From Prochlorococcus sp. AG-409-N21 (GTDB taxonomy: Bacteria > Cyanobacteriota > Cyanobacteriia > PCC-6307 > Cyanobiaceae): a DNA stretch of 64,000 bases. Position 1 is the first letter of the stretch. The number at the start of each line of letters is the position of its first letter. The stretch covers positions 38,099 through 102,098 of the forward strand of contig QCKK01000003.1 of NCBI GenBank assembly GCA_003215415.1, in the 5' to 3' direction. The position numbers and the translations under genes were made by a program. Positions 17,020-26,330 of this stretch are shown piece after piece. Under the pieces are notes generated by a model that saw only the letters and a program-made list of their open reading frames with translations, was not told the origin of the DNA and ran no database searches.

Positions 17020-17727
17020 CTAGGTCTCTAAAAGACAATTAATCTTAACTTCAAAAGGAACAGATGTATTTGGCATCGCTAGTAATTGATTACATAAAGA
17101 TCCAATATCTTCCGGTTGTGTCATCTCACTCTTTTTGATTGCTTTTACATTTGCGGCCATATCAGTATTTACCCAACCTGGACAAATAGCAGTTATTCTA
17201 ATTCCACTTTCCCAACCTTCATTTCTTATGGTTTGGCAAAGTCCCATGAGAGCAAACTTACTAACTGTATATGCAGCTAACTTCCCTTTTGAGCGGATGC
17301 CACTCATAGATACAATCATAATAATTCTAGAGTTCCCATGACTTGACAATTCATTCCAGCTTTGTTTTGTAAGAACCCAAGGAGCCATTAAATTTATTTT
17401 TAGAAGGTCATCTATTTCTTTTCTTTCATGATCTTTGAAAAATAAACTAGTTCTATTAAATATTCCTGCAGAGTTTATGATTGAATCGAATTTTCCAAAA
17501 TAATTTTTGGTTTCATTTATCCATGATTCTGCAGAATTTTCATCATTACAATCGTAATGATTTATAAATACTCTTTCTGATCCAGAAACTTGGGGATCTA
17601 ATTTTGTTCCGGTAATGACGTTAGGATCTCTTAGCCCTAAACTAATTCTATGACCTTTATCTATAGCTTTTTCAGCAATAGCTCTTCCAATACCTCTGCT
17701 AGCACCACTAATTAAAATTGTACGCAT
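17020..17727 (-). CDS. Short-chain dehydrogenase/reductase
   Basis: The 235-residue classical SDR has the cofactor motif S-G-A-S-R-G-I-G at about residues 7-14, N-S-A-G at about 86-89, a catalytic Ser in I-V-S-M-S-G and the Y-T-V-S-K active-site motif (Tyr and Lys four apart), then C-P-G-W-V-N-T-D-M. The Arg after G-A-S and the basic R-D in strand 2 hint at NADP(H). Substrate unknown. It lies 89 bases downstream of crtL on the same strand. Confidence 0.88.
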   Translation of the reverse strand: MRTILISGASRGIGRAIAEKAIDKGHRISLGLRDPNVITGTKLDPQVSGSERVFINHYDCNDENSAESWINETKNYFGKFDSIINSAGIFNRTSLFFKDHERKEIDDLLKINLMAPWVLTKQSWNELSSHGNSRIIMIVSMSGIRSKGKLAAYTVSKFALMGLCQTIRNEGWESGIRITAICPGWVNTDMAANVKAIKKSEMTQPEDIGSLCNQLLAMPNTSVPFEVKINCLLET

Positions 17728-17816
17728 TTTAATGTTTCCACAAATCGTTATAAGTATTAGAATATATCGATTTTATTGATATCTACTCTCTGTTGGGAAA
17801 TGATTTTGTTTTTGAA

Positions 17817-19097
17817 TTAATTTCCTGGACGAAGGAATTGCCATAAAAGCTTTAGTTCACGACCTTGCATTCCCATTAGACCCCACCTCACTTTCCAAGA
17901 TGCCCCCGTAAACATTGTCCACATTGCTGCCACCAATTCTCCCAGGCTTAATGTGTTAGTGAGGAAGCCATACCATTGTTCACTAGGTAGTCCAAAAAAA
18001 CTAGTAAAGAACTCCCGCAATTGGTTCTCTTCGAATCTCATAAGTTTCTCTAGACCAAATTGATATAGAGCTTGTTTCCTTCTTAGTTCATTTGGCCATA
18101 GCACTTTCCATCCAGATTGGGCAATTTCTGCAGGACTAGCATTTGGATCTTGCATGACTTGTGCAATTGCTTTTGCAAGCTCTGGACCTCTTCTAAGTAG
18201 GCTCCCTACTAGATATCCTGATGCTGGATGAACCATGGCCGCAGCACCACCAAAGCCTAAGAGAGGTTGATCTAAATCTGGCAGTGGTTTGTTCATTGGA
18301 AGAAACAGGCCCAATTCTTCATGTTCCAAGCTGACTATTTTTAGCCCACGATTATCCAGTCTTTTTTTAAGCCTTGCTTTCAGAGTATCTATCTCTAGAG
18401 GAGGCGCTAACCCTAAGGAAGTCTCTTCCAGAAAGAAACTTCCTCCGCCCATATCCATTGCATATAAAAAGGTTGGGGGCTCTTTTCTCTCTGAATTGTT
18501 AAGATGATCACATCTATAATCCATTAATATAAATTGGCCATTTTCTAATGGCGGTTTATTAAATCTACCAACTATCCCATAACATGTTTGTACAGCTATA
18601 GGTTCATTTTGTTTGCTAGATAGAAATACAGGCTCATATCCAGAAGCATCAATTACTAACCTTGCTGTTATTTTTTTACCTTCAGATGTTGTGACTGTGC
18701 TAATAGATGAATTTATATCTAAATCAGTAGCTACTCCTCTATGCCAAGTTACTTTGGCAGAATTGCACTGATCTAACCAATATAATTGCAATTTCTTTTT
18801 GTCAAATAACCCATAGTCTCTGTGGTGAGGTGTAGGTTGATTCTCTTCTGCTTCAGCATTTTTGCTTCCAGGGCCAAAAAAACTAACAGTGTTTTCCCAT
18901 CGGTGCTCTAATAGATGATTCAGTCCGAGACCGTCAACTTCCTCCCCCCAAATTCCATAGGTATAAGGCCAAGTTTCAGAAGGATCATTTTTTGCTAAGA
19001 CATCTACTCTTAGATTTTCTTTGCTCAGAGCCGCAGCAATAGATAGAGCTGCTGGCCCAGCTCCAAGTACTAAAGCATCAGCTGATGCCTTAGACAT
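17817..19097 (-). CDS. crtL: Lycopene cyclase CrtL (probably beta type)
   Basis: The 426-residue protein has the N-terminal dinucleotide-binding motif G-A-G-P-A-A-L (residues 12-18), then T-Y-G-I-W-G-E-E-V, Q-T-C-Y-G-I-V-G, L-M-D-Y-R and F-L-E-E-T-S-L (residues 222-228), all hallmarks of plant-type CrtL cyclases. Prochlorococcus has two paralogues, CrtL-b and CrtL-e. F-L-E-E-T-S-L agrees with the beta-cyclase pattern rather than the F-E-E-T-C of plant epsilon cyclases, but the choice is not certain. The enzyme closes the ends of lycopene in the membrane to give beta-carotene, precursor of zeaxanthin. Confidence 0.9.
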   Translation of the reverse strand: MSKASADALVLGAGPAALSIAAALSKENLRVDVLAKNDPSETWPYTYGIWGEEVDGLGLNHLLEHRWENTVSFFGPGSKNAEAEENQPTPHHRDYGLFDKKKLQLYWLDQCNSAKVTWHRGVATDLDINSSISTVTTSEGKKITARLVIDASGYEPVFLSSKQNEPIAVQTCYGIVGRFNKPPLENGQFILMDYRCDHLNNSERKEPPTFLYAMDMGGGSFFLEETSLGLAPPLEIDTLKARLKKRLDNRGLKIVSLEHEELGLFLPMNKPLPDLDQPLLGFGGAAAMVHPASGYLVGSLLRRGPELAKAIAQVMQDPNASPAEIAQSGWKVLWPNELRRKQALYQFGLEKLMRFEENQLREFFTSFFGLPSEQWYGFLTNTLSLGELVAAMWTMFTGASWKVRWGLMGMQGRELKLLWQFLRPGN

Positions 19098-20087
19098 TTG
19101 AAATTTTGCAAAACAACTTTTTCATAGTCTTTGGATCCTCATCAACTAGCCGAACGGAAATGCTATGAAGATGATCTCTGGAAGAGGTGCCATTATTCGA
19201 TGGCCCCCACACCCTTTATAGGCTTGTAGAGATTACCTCGGTTCGAACCAATCAATTCCTACTGATGGTTAGTTGATATCTATAATTCAAATATTTCTAA
19301 AATATATACTCTGAAATTTTTTTTATTATCTTAGCAGCAACGATAATGGCTAAATATAAGTTTCTTGACCTTTTGATAACTGTAAAACGAATGTAGCCAA
19401 CTTATTAATTTACTAAAACAAAAAAATGACTGAATGGAGTACACAGAATATCTGACTCTAAGCATTAACCCATAATTGATAATAGATGTTATTATTTTAA
19501 ATAAGTTGCTAGTCTATCTATATAAAAGTATCGATTAAAAGAGTTCTCAGAATTGGCCTAACCCTATTAGCTGCATTTATACGTGAGGATAGGATCGTGT
19601 TAACACGTGGCGCAAATACGTTTATTAGTGATATAACAGATCTATCTATTCCAACAATTAAGTCAATTTAGATTGGCGGTATAAATTAGGATTGTAAATA
19701 GATTTCTAGCGCTAAGATTGTTATCCTTAGCTAGAGATAGTATTTATTTAGAGGACATTATTTTGATTTTACTTTATAGCAAAAGCTCAAAAGTATCAGT
19801 AACTATTCATGTTAAGTCTTGTATAATAGAATTCTCTGTACGGTAATAAAATGTACACGGACTGCTATTTTCTCTTTAAATAATAAGGATAATTATAAAT
19901 TACCCATGCAACTTTAATCTTTTCAGGGAAACCCATACCTGACAAGATCATTATTAATGACTCGATTTAGTGCTAAGTGATTGATAGTATTATAAGTAAA
20001 TGATTGATCTTTATATCTATTCAGTTTATTTATAGTCTTTCTTTTGTCTCTCTTCGCTTTTTCCAAATTCCAGTCACCTCAACAATT
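19098..20087. other. 990-base intergenic gap with a 12-bp palindrome
   Basis: No convincing gene is seen in either direction. The stretch is very AT-rich and scattered with stops. The most distinct element is the perfect palindrome CGTGTTAACACG at 19596-19607, with further ACGTG words on both sides, a candidate operator. The stretch GGTTCGAACC at 19240-19249 resembles a tRNA T-loop but no tRNA folds around it. An unannotated small RNA is possible but cannot be shown from sequence alone. Confidence 0.5.
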
Positions 20088-21104
20088 ATGGAAAAATTTA
20101 AAGCTCTCCGTATCTTGATCACTGGCTCTAGTTCTGGTATTGGATTTCAGGCTGCTTTGCAGTTGTATATTGCTGGTCATAGGTTAATTTTACCTATGCG
20201 CGATAATGAAACTGCAAAGAGAATTTCTCGTGATCTAATATCTTACAAGCCTAATTTTCCTGATAATAATCTACCTGTCTTTCCAATTCTTGATCTTTCC
20301 AGTTTAGAGGATGTTAAGAGCTTCTCTGATTGCCTTTTGTTTGATGGAGAGCCAATTGATGTTTTGATTCTAAATGCTGGATTGCAATATGTTGGAGATA
20401 GATTTTCGAGAAGATCCGTTGATAACTATGAGTTGACTTTCTCTATTAATCATTTGGCTCATCATTCTTTAACGCAAAGATTGTTGCCCATACTTACTAA
20501 AGGAATAGACCCAAGACTTATTATCACTAGTTCTGAGGTACATAATCCAAAAACCGGAGGTGGAAGTATAGGTAGCCCAGCTGGTCTTGGGGATCTTGCT
20601 GGCTTGAAATCTGGCAAGGGGTTTGAAATGGTCAATGGAGAGAAAATATTTGATGCTGATAAAGCCTATAAGGATAGTAAATTATGTAATATTCTTTTTG
20701 CAAAGGAATTACATAGACGAGTTAATAAATATCATCATAATTTATATGTTTATGCATGGGCGCCTGGCCTTGTAATTCCTAGATCTAATAGTGGCTTTTT
20801 TAGATATAGTAGACAATATAATCAAATTGGTCAAAGATTATTTGCTTTCATTGCAAGGGATTTGTTAAAACTTACAGAGACTCCTGAACGAGCTGGTGAA
20901 ATATTAAAGGAATTGTCTACTAGTAGTGATTTTTTAGAGAGAGACTTCTCGTACTATTCTAACATCATCTTACGGCCAGGGAAGCATGACTTAGTTAAAT
21001 CTGAAATCAGTGAGGAGGCAAGTAACAGCGAGTTAGGAAAAGAATTATGGGACATTAGTTCTTCGCTAATCGGTATAAGCCCTGATTATAATCTAACAAA
21101 ATAA
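20088..21104 (+). CDS. Protochlorophyllide-reductase-like short-chain dehydrogenase
   Basis: From ATG 20088 the protein has 338 residues; a TTG at 20004 would add 28 hydrophobic residues that look like untranslated leader. It has T-G-S-S-S-G-I-G (residues 12-19), L-N-A-G-L-Q, S-I-N-H-L-A-H-H and the active-site block K-A-Y-K-D-S-K-L-C-N, which strongly resembles light-dependent protochlorophyllide reductase. The Cys after Y-K-D-S-K also matches POR. The C-terminal half is more divergent. It may be a POR paralogue rather than POR itself; the true por could lie elsewhere. Confidence 0.75.
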   Translation: MEKFKALRILITGSSSGIGFQAALQLYIAGHRLILPMRDNETAKRISRDLISYKPNFPDNNLPVFPILDLSSLEDVKSFSDCLLFDGEPIDVLILNAGLQYVGDRFSRRSVDNYELTFSINHLAHHSLTQRLLPILTKGIDPRLIITSSEVHNPKTGGGSIGSPAGLGDLAGLKSGKGFEMVNGEKIFDADKAYKDSKLCNILFAKELHRRVNKYHHNLYVYAWAPGLVIPRSNSGFFRYSRQYNQIGQRLFAFIARDLLKLTETPERAGEILKELSTSSDFLERDFSYYSNIILRPGKHDLVKSEISEEASNSELGKELWDISSSLIGISPDYNLTK

Positions 21105-21133
21105 GTAAATATTTATAAATGTCTTGCTAGAAT

Positions 21134-21352
21134 CTACAACGTATCTTGGTTATTATTCCTAATAAGCTCTTTATTTAATTTCTCAACTGTCAAATATATT
21201 TCTCTTTTGAATATATCAATCTCACCCCCCGTCCAGAATTTTTTATTGTACATACGATTCTCTAGCTCGGTAATCCTAGCTTTAAGCTTATGAACTATGA
21301 TCTCTGATTCTTTCATATTATCAATTGGAACTATATAAGAATTATAGCTCAC
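21134..21352 (-). CDS. Short coiled-coil hypothetical protein
   Basis: The 72-residue protein has a predicted coiled-coil centre (I-V-H-K-L-K-A-R-I-T-E-L-E-N-R-M) followed by a second helix E-I-Y-L-T-V-E-K-L-N-K-E-L-I. No membrane span or signal is seen. It follows the mechanosensitive-channel gene on the same strand after 58 bases. Function unknown. Confidence 0.5.
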   Translation of the reverse strand: MSYNSYIVPIDNMKESEIIVHKLKARITELENRMYNKKFWTGGEIDIFKREIYLTVEKLNKELIRNNNQDTL

Positions 21353-21410
21353 ATAGTCTTATTGACAAATTGTTTTGATTGATTAATGACCACACTCTTC
21401 AATTAATTAA

Positions 21411-22430
21411 TTATGTATCAGCAATATGTAATGTCCTTGTTGGAAAGGCAAAGTTTATATTTAGCTCTTGAAATTTACTCATTATTTTGAGATTGATTTC
21501 TTGTTGAGCTTCCATTGCTTTTGTATAATTGTTAGTAGGTATGAAATATACTAATTCAAAATCAAGACTGCTACTACCGAATTCAGTAAAATGGCATCTA
21601 TCAAATTGCGCATTTTCGGTTGAATTCACTATTCTATTGAGTATCTTAGGGATATCTCTAACTCTTGCTATTGGTGTATCATAAACAATTCCCAACTTAT
21701 GAACTATTCTTCTATGTTTCATTTCAGTGTAGTTTGATATTATACCGTTGGTTAAACTGCTATTACTCATAACTATTATTTCTCCATTTAAACTTCTTAA
21801 CCTTGTAGACCTAACCCCAACACTTTCAACAGTTGCCCAGACACTACCAACGTTAATAAATTGACCACTTTGAAATGGTTTATCTAATAGAATTGTGACG
21901 TATTCAAAGAATTCTTGAACGGGTTCCTTTAGTGCAAGTCCTGCCCCTATTCCTCCAGCACTCAATAAGGCCCATATTGCAGCCATTTGGACTCCCATAT
22001 TTTGAAGATAAAAGACGAGACCTATGCCCCACAAGCTTGCGCTAACCAATGGGGATAAAGATTTCATCATCGAACCTACTGCTGCGTCGTTTATTCTTAG
22101 ACTCCATCTTTGAATTAATCTAATAACTATTCTATTAGTTGTTCTTAGTACCAAAATAACAAGTATTAACTTGCTTAATCCAACCGCAAATTTGTCTATT
22201 AACTCATTGGCTGGGATTAGCTCCCAAGCAATAATTGCACTTATTACAAATCCAACCGGAGCAATAGTATTAGATAATGCTTTAACTATAAAATCGTCTG
22301 TTTCGCTTATGGTCTTTGCAGCTAGCTTTCCTAGCAATTTTCTAATGACACTAGCAAGTATAAATGAAATTAAGCTCCCTATTACTAAAGTTCCTACGGA
22401 CTTTAGTCCAATCAAATACCATGCACTCAT
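21411..22430 (-). CDS. MscS-family mechanosensitive ion channel
   Basis: The 339-residue protein has four N-terminal hydrophobic helices and the MscS core around residues 140-190: a glycine- and alanine-rich pore helix (A-L-L-S-A-G-G-I-G-A-G-L-A-L), then F-x-E-Y-V-T-I-L-L-D-K-P-F and the beta domain motif V-x-S-V-G-V-R-S-T-R-L-R, with M-S-N-S-S-L. MscS channels open under membrane tension and release solutes during hypo-osmotic shock. The length is typical of the MscS/YnaI range. Confidence 0.9.
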   Translation of the reverse strand: MSAWYLIGLKSVGTLVIGSLISFILASVIRKLLGKLAAKTISETDDFIVKALSNTIAPVGFVISAIIAWELIPANELIDKFAVGLSKLILVILVLRTTNRIVIRLIQRWSLRINDAAVGSMMKSLSPLVSASLWGIGLVFYLQNMGVQMAAIWALLSAGGIGAGLALKEPVQEFFEYVTILLDKPFQSGQFINVGSVWATVESVGVRSTRLRSLNGEIIVMSNSSLTNGIISNYTEMKHRRIVHKLGIVYDTPIARVRDIPKILNRIVNSTENAQFDRCHFTEFGSSSLDFELVYFIPTNNYTKAMEAQQEINLKIMSKFQELNINFAFPTRTLHIADT

Positions 22431-22599
22431 TAATTGAAACCTTTTCTTTGCCTACTTTGCCAACTATTTTAAAGAATGGCTATGATTTGAGCAAATCAAT
22501 ATCAGATTTGTAATTTATCACCTAAGTAGCCGATAAATAAATAGTTCAAGACTATCTCCTATAGTATTTTTACACGTTTTCAATATTCTATAAGTTGAA

Positions 22600-23232
22600 C
22601 TACTCATTCTCTTTTGCAAGGTTACTTATTGATTTGAAATTCGGATTTGCTGAAGTTAGACAAATTTCGAAAATTATAGATTCAGTAGTTGTGATTGTAC
22701 ACCCATCTTTTTCCATCCTGTTTATAGCAACTTGATGATCTAGTTCCTTTCTGCTTCCTGCTGCATCGATTGGCAGATATAATTTATAGTTCATACTCAT
22801 TAGATCAAGTACCGATTGCTGTATACATATATGAGTTTCTATTCCACAGACTATTAGATTTTTAATATTTGATCTTTTCCATAACCTGAATAAATTTTCT
22901 GCGTTCCGTATACTGAAACTCTTTTTTCTGTATATTATTAATTCTTCTTGATCTAGAAGACTCATACTCGTGTATCCTAGTTTTTCAGGATATTGCTCCG
23001 TATAGAATATCTGTATATCTAGTAATTTACATGCCTTTATAAGCTTCTCTGTATTCTTCTTTATTGATTTCCAATTGGTTGTAGCCTTTAATATCCGATC
23101 TTGCATATCAATAATTAGCAGCCCTGTTCCTTCTTTTGGAATAATTTTTTGGCAGGGATTATTCAATTCTGATATTTCTTCGGTGATAATAAGATTTTTT
23201 CTAGTCTGTTCACTTTTGATGTTTGATTCCAC
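22600..23232 (-). CDS. Isochorismatase-family cysteine hydrolase
   Basis: The 210-residue protein carries the triad of this family: Asp in L-L-I-I-D-M-Q-D-R, Lys in Y-R-K-K-S-F-S, and the nucleophile Cys in G-I-E-T-H-I-C-I-Q-Q. The family includes nicotinamidases, ureidoacrylate hydrolases and YcaC-like enzymes. The E-T-H-x-C-x-x-Q pattern is most like the YcaC group, whose natural substrate is unknown. An N-terminal extension of about 35 residues precedes the domain. Confidence 0.85.
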   Translation of the reverse strand: MESNIKSEQTRKNLIITEEISELNNPCQKIIPKEGTGLLIIDMQDRILKATTNWKSIKKNTEKLIKACKLLDIQIFYTEQYPEKLGYTSMSLLDQEELIIYRKKSFSIRNAENLFRLWKRSNIKNLIVCGIETHICIQQSVLDLMSMNYKLYLPIDAAGSRKELDHQVAINRMEKDGCTITTTESIIFEICLTSANPNFKSISNLAKENE

Positions 23233-23392
23233 TTTGATTTATCCTTTCTAATATAGTGATTGTAAAATAATTTTATGTCAGTCCCATATCCGCTGTGTCA
23301 GAACTTCTTATAAATCAGTTTTTATTGTCGATTTATTTATTTTCCTTTCTCTTTTTGAAAAATTTGGTTCTTCCTCTCATTAATGGCTACTG

Positions 23393-23887
23393 TTGAGAAA
23401 GCTATTGGAGAAGGAATTGTCTACATCTCTTCCCCTTTCGCATTCCGATGGACCCTTAGAGCATGGTTTGCACCAGGAGGGTAGACGTCTAACGCCTCAA
23501 AGGAGGCGTGTGCTAGACCTTTTTGAAAGTATTGGACCTGGAACTCATTTAAGCGCTGAGGATGTTCACCATCAGCTGCTTCAAGCAAATTCTCGAGTCT
23601 CATTGGCCACAATTTATAGAACTCTCCGGCTGCTAGTAGAGATGGGATTTCTTCATGAGCTCGAGCTCAGTGAAGGTGGCCATCGTTTTGAGCTTGCTAG
23701 TAATGATCACCCTGATCATCACCATTTGGTTTGCATTAGATGTGGAAGAACAGAAGAATTCGAAAGTGAGACAGTATTGCAAGCAGGAAAAATAGCAGCA
23801 GAGCGTATCGGGTTTCAACTTTTAGAATCTACGCTTAATGTGCGTGCCTTATGCCCTTCTTGTCAAAATAACAACATTATTATATAA
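23393..23887 (+). CDS. fur: Fur-family metal/peroxide-responsive repressor
   Basis: The 164-residue protein has the Fur winged helix (R-R-L-T-P-Q-R-R-R-V-L, then S-L-A-T-I-Y-R-T-L-R-L-L) and the metal-binding C-terminal half with D-H-P-D-H-H-H-L-V-C-I-R-C-G and a second C-P-S-C pair. Four cysteines in two C-x-x-C pairs are typical of the structural zinc site. Fur, Zur and PerR cannot be separated by these motifs alone. The start is uncertain: TTG 23393 or TTG 23417 fit the frame, while an ATG nearby belongs to another frame. Confidence 0.88.
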   Translation: MRKLLEKELSTSLPLSHSDGPLEHGLHQEGRRLTPQRRRVLDLFESIGPGTHLSAEDVHHQLLQANSRVSLATIYRTLRLLVEMGFLHELELSEGGHRFELASNDHPDHHHLVCIRCGRTEEFESETVLQAGKIAAERIGFQLLESTLNVRALCPSCQNNNIII

Positions 23888-23933
23888 ATATAACACTATA
23901 AATAGACTATCTGTTCGTATTTCTCTGCATTAG

Positions 23934-24905
23934 CTAGGTTAATGATCCACTACAACTTGAGCCAGAGCCTGCTGTACATCCATAACAATGCTTGGCAACA
24001 TAGATATCCTTTCCTTCAAATTTGTACTGTTGATTTAACAGTGCTGATAGATTTATTTTTCCATTACAATGCTCTTTTCTTAATTGCTGATTGAAGTCAC
24101 AATCATATAACTTACCTTCCCAGTCCACACTGATAAGTGTTTTACACATTAATTTCTCTAAGTTATCTTTATTGAATGACCTAATAAGTAGTGAATAGTA
24201 ATTATCTAATTGATTCTGCAATTTTAGATGTTTCTCAAATCTCTTAATAGGCATATTAGTAATTGTATAAAGGTTAGTAAAAGTGATTCCATACTTTTTA
24301 TTTAGATGCTCTTTGTAAGTTGCTTCTAATTGATTTTGCTCCGGAGGCAGATTTGTTCCTTGTGGATTATATACTAGGTTTAGATCGAGAAATTCATTAC
24401 CTCTCCCATAACCATATTCATTAAGTCTCTTAAGAGCTTTAATGCTTCCTGCAAAGACACCATTACCTCTTTGCTTATCTACATTCTCCTCTAGATAGCA
24501 TGGTAGCGACGCTATTATCTCTACCTTATTTGAAGCTAGGAATTCAGCATATCCCTCATACCCAGGTTCATTTAGGATGGTTAAATTACATCGGTCAATT
24601 ACTTTGACATCTAATTTTCTAGCTTCTTTAATAAGTGATAGGAAATTTGGGTGCATTTCAGGCGCACCACCTGTTAAATCAAGAACTTTTATCTGGTATT
24701 TTTGCAATACTTTAGGAATTAAATCTATATTCTCTTGACTCATCATTTCCTTCCTTGTTGGCCCAGCGCTTACATGGCAGTGAGAACAACTCAAATTACA
24801 TCTATAGCCTAAATTTACTTGTAGAGTGTGTATTTTTTCTTTGATTAGGCTTGGGAAGCTGGTGCAGTAATTTTGATTTAATCTTAATTCGAATCGTGCT
24901 TCCAA
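23934..24905 (-). CDS. arsS: Arsenosugar biosynthesis radical SAM protein ArsS
   Basis: The 323-residue protein has the radical SAM motif C-N-L-S-C-S-H-C (residues about 36-43) after L-Q-V-N-L-G-Y-R, then D-L-T-G-G-A-P-E-M-H-P, and the ArsS-type C-terminal domain with D-C-D-F-N-Q and the terminal cysteine cluster H-C-Y-G-C-T-A-G-S-G-S-S-C. ArsS adds a deoxyadenosyl group to dimethylarsenate on the way to arsenosugars, an arsenic detoxification route in marine phototrophs. No arsM is visible nearby. Confidence 0.9.
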   Translation of the reverse strand: MEARFELRLNQNYCTSFPSLIKEKIHTLQVNLGYRCNLSCSHCHVSAGPTRKEMMSQENIDLIPKVLQKYQIKVLDLTGGAPEMHPNFLSLIKEARKLDVKVIDRCNLTILNEPGYEGYAEFLASNKVEIIASLPCYLEENVDKQRGNGVFAGSIKALKRLNEYGYGRGNEFLDLNLVYNPQGTNLPPEQNQLEATYKEHLNKKYGITFTNLYTITNMPIKRFEKHLKLQNQLDNYYSLLIRSFNKDNLEKLMCKTLISVDWEGKLYDCDFNQQLRKEHCNGKINLSALLNQQYKFEGKDIYVAKHCYGCTAGSGSSCSGSLT

Positions 24906-24936
24906 TTTATGTTTAGCATGAATTTATTTAATTATA

Positions 24937-26145
24937 TCAAAATTTCCTTGATTCTCTTACCTTTGACATCTTTATAAACCATTTTGTGTAATCCTTTGTA
25001 CCTAGAGGAAAAATACAATCTATCTTAAGGTCGTCTTCCGGATCTGTGATACCAGTAAGTGTACCATCTTTCATGTTTGGCCTATTAACTTCTCCGTCAC
25101 TGCTATCTATTAATACAGCTCTATTCCCCAATTGATACTCACTTCCTATTTCTTTTATCAATGTTAGGAAGCCTCTATCGCTACCTCCTCTATCCCAACC
25201 TACTCCATTCTTTTTATAGCTTGAGGTAACTGTATCTCCTACTCCTATCAATGTAGGCATTGTATTCTTGGGGATATGTTTTATACAGAGGTTAATTAAA
25301 TCCTCTAGAGACTTTGGTGCCATCCTTGCATTAAATTCTTTTCCAAAAGGTGCTCTGCCTGTTTTGTTTTCTACGTATTTATTAATCAAGACAAGTAGGC
25401 CTGATTCTTTTACCGCTCCATTGACCATGAATTGTATATCGGTTGTCCCAATATCAGTAGTTGTAGATAGCTTTAGCTTCTCTTTTCCATCTTCTTTACC
25501 TAGGTTGGGTGCAATATGCAAGAAAAATGAATTACGTAATCCTTCATCTTTTGACTCATTTATTAGTTCTTGCATTATGGTATTAATCAATTTTTGTATT
25601 TCAATCTTTTTTTCAGTGTTCATTACATAACTCTTAAATAAGAAATTTAAGTTAAATGTGGGCGATAATTCAGTATCAATTATAGATTTTCTCACCTGTG
25701 CTTCTATCTCTTCTTCGTTTAAATTTGGCATTACATCTTTTAATCTTCTAGAGAATAGTTTTTCCATTTTCTTTGGTAGCTCGTACAAGTACTGTTTTTC
25801 CTTTTCGTAGACACCTGGAGTATCAATATTTCCAAACCTATCTTGATATTGAATTCCGCCAGCTGCTAGTCCTGGAAGATACAAGCCTCTTCCTTTGGCT
25901 ATTTTAGATCCGCCTATGGCATCCTCTACAATTCTATTAACCCCCCTTATTGATGAGTGTTCGCCATTTGTTAGAACGAAGAAATCACTATTTAATCGAG
26001 CCACCGCCTCGATGTATTCAGGATCCATTTCTCTAGTTAGTGGATCCTCTACAAGCCGCATGCAAACACCATCAAGATCTTGTACAATAAGTATGTTTTC
26101 ATTGGATACTATTTCACTTAGAAGCTCATCGTGGCTTAATAGCAT
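24937..26145 (-). CDS. stpA: Glucosylglycerol-3-phosphate phosphatase (StpA/GGPP)
   Basis: The 402-residue protein has the N-terminal motif V-Q-D-L-D-G-V-C-M (Asp 23 and Asp 25) of the HAD-like phosphatase StpA and length and blocks typical of that family, including F-V-L-T-N-G-E-H-S and G-V-G-D-T-V-T-S-S-Y. In other cyanobacteria it dephosphorylates glucosylglycerol phosphate made by GgpS. No ggpS gene is in this window, so the substrate may be a related sugar phosphate. The gene lies 31 bases upstream of arsS on the same strand and is divergent from the three-gene cluster at 26331-29573. Confidence 0.88.
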   Translation of the reverse strand: MLLSHDELLSEIVSNENILIVQDLDGVCMRLVEDPLTREMDPEYIEAVARLNSDFFVLTNGEHSSIRGVNRIVEDAIGGSKIAKGRGLYLPGLAAGGIQYQDRFGNIDTPGVYEKEKQYLYELPKKMEKLFSRRLKDVMPNLNEEEIEAQVRKSIIDTELSPTFNLNFLFKSYVMNTEKKIEIQKLINTIMQELINESKDEGLRNSFFLHIAPNLGKEDGKEKLKLSTTTDIGTTDIQFMVNGAVKESGLLVLINKYVENKTGRAPFGKEFNARMAPKSLEDLINLCIKHIPKNTMPTLIGVGDTVTSSYKKNGVGWDRGGSDRGFLTLIKEIGSEYQLGNRAVLIDSSDGEVNRPNMKDGTLTGITDPEDDLKIDCIFPLGTKDYTKWFIKMSKVRESRKF

Positions 26146-26330
26146 TTGGAGAATCTTATTTCTGTTATATTATTAGCATAATTATTAAAGTATTACTAAC
26201 GTTATTATTAATATCACCTCATCAAATTTCAGGATGTTTGCTATATTCAAGTAAGTCATTGGCTCCATATGGTTCCTAGGGCTATAAAATATGGGTCATT
26301 AGCTTCAATTAAATATTACTTGGTGACTTG

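Noticed and set aside
19240..19249. GGTTCGAACC resembles a tRNA T-loop
   Set aside because: No acceptor, D or anticodon arm can be folded around it on either strand.
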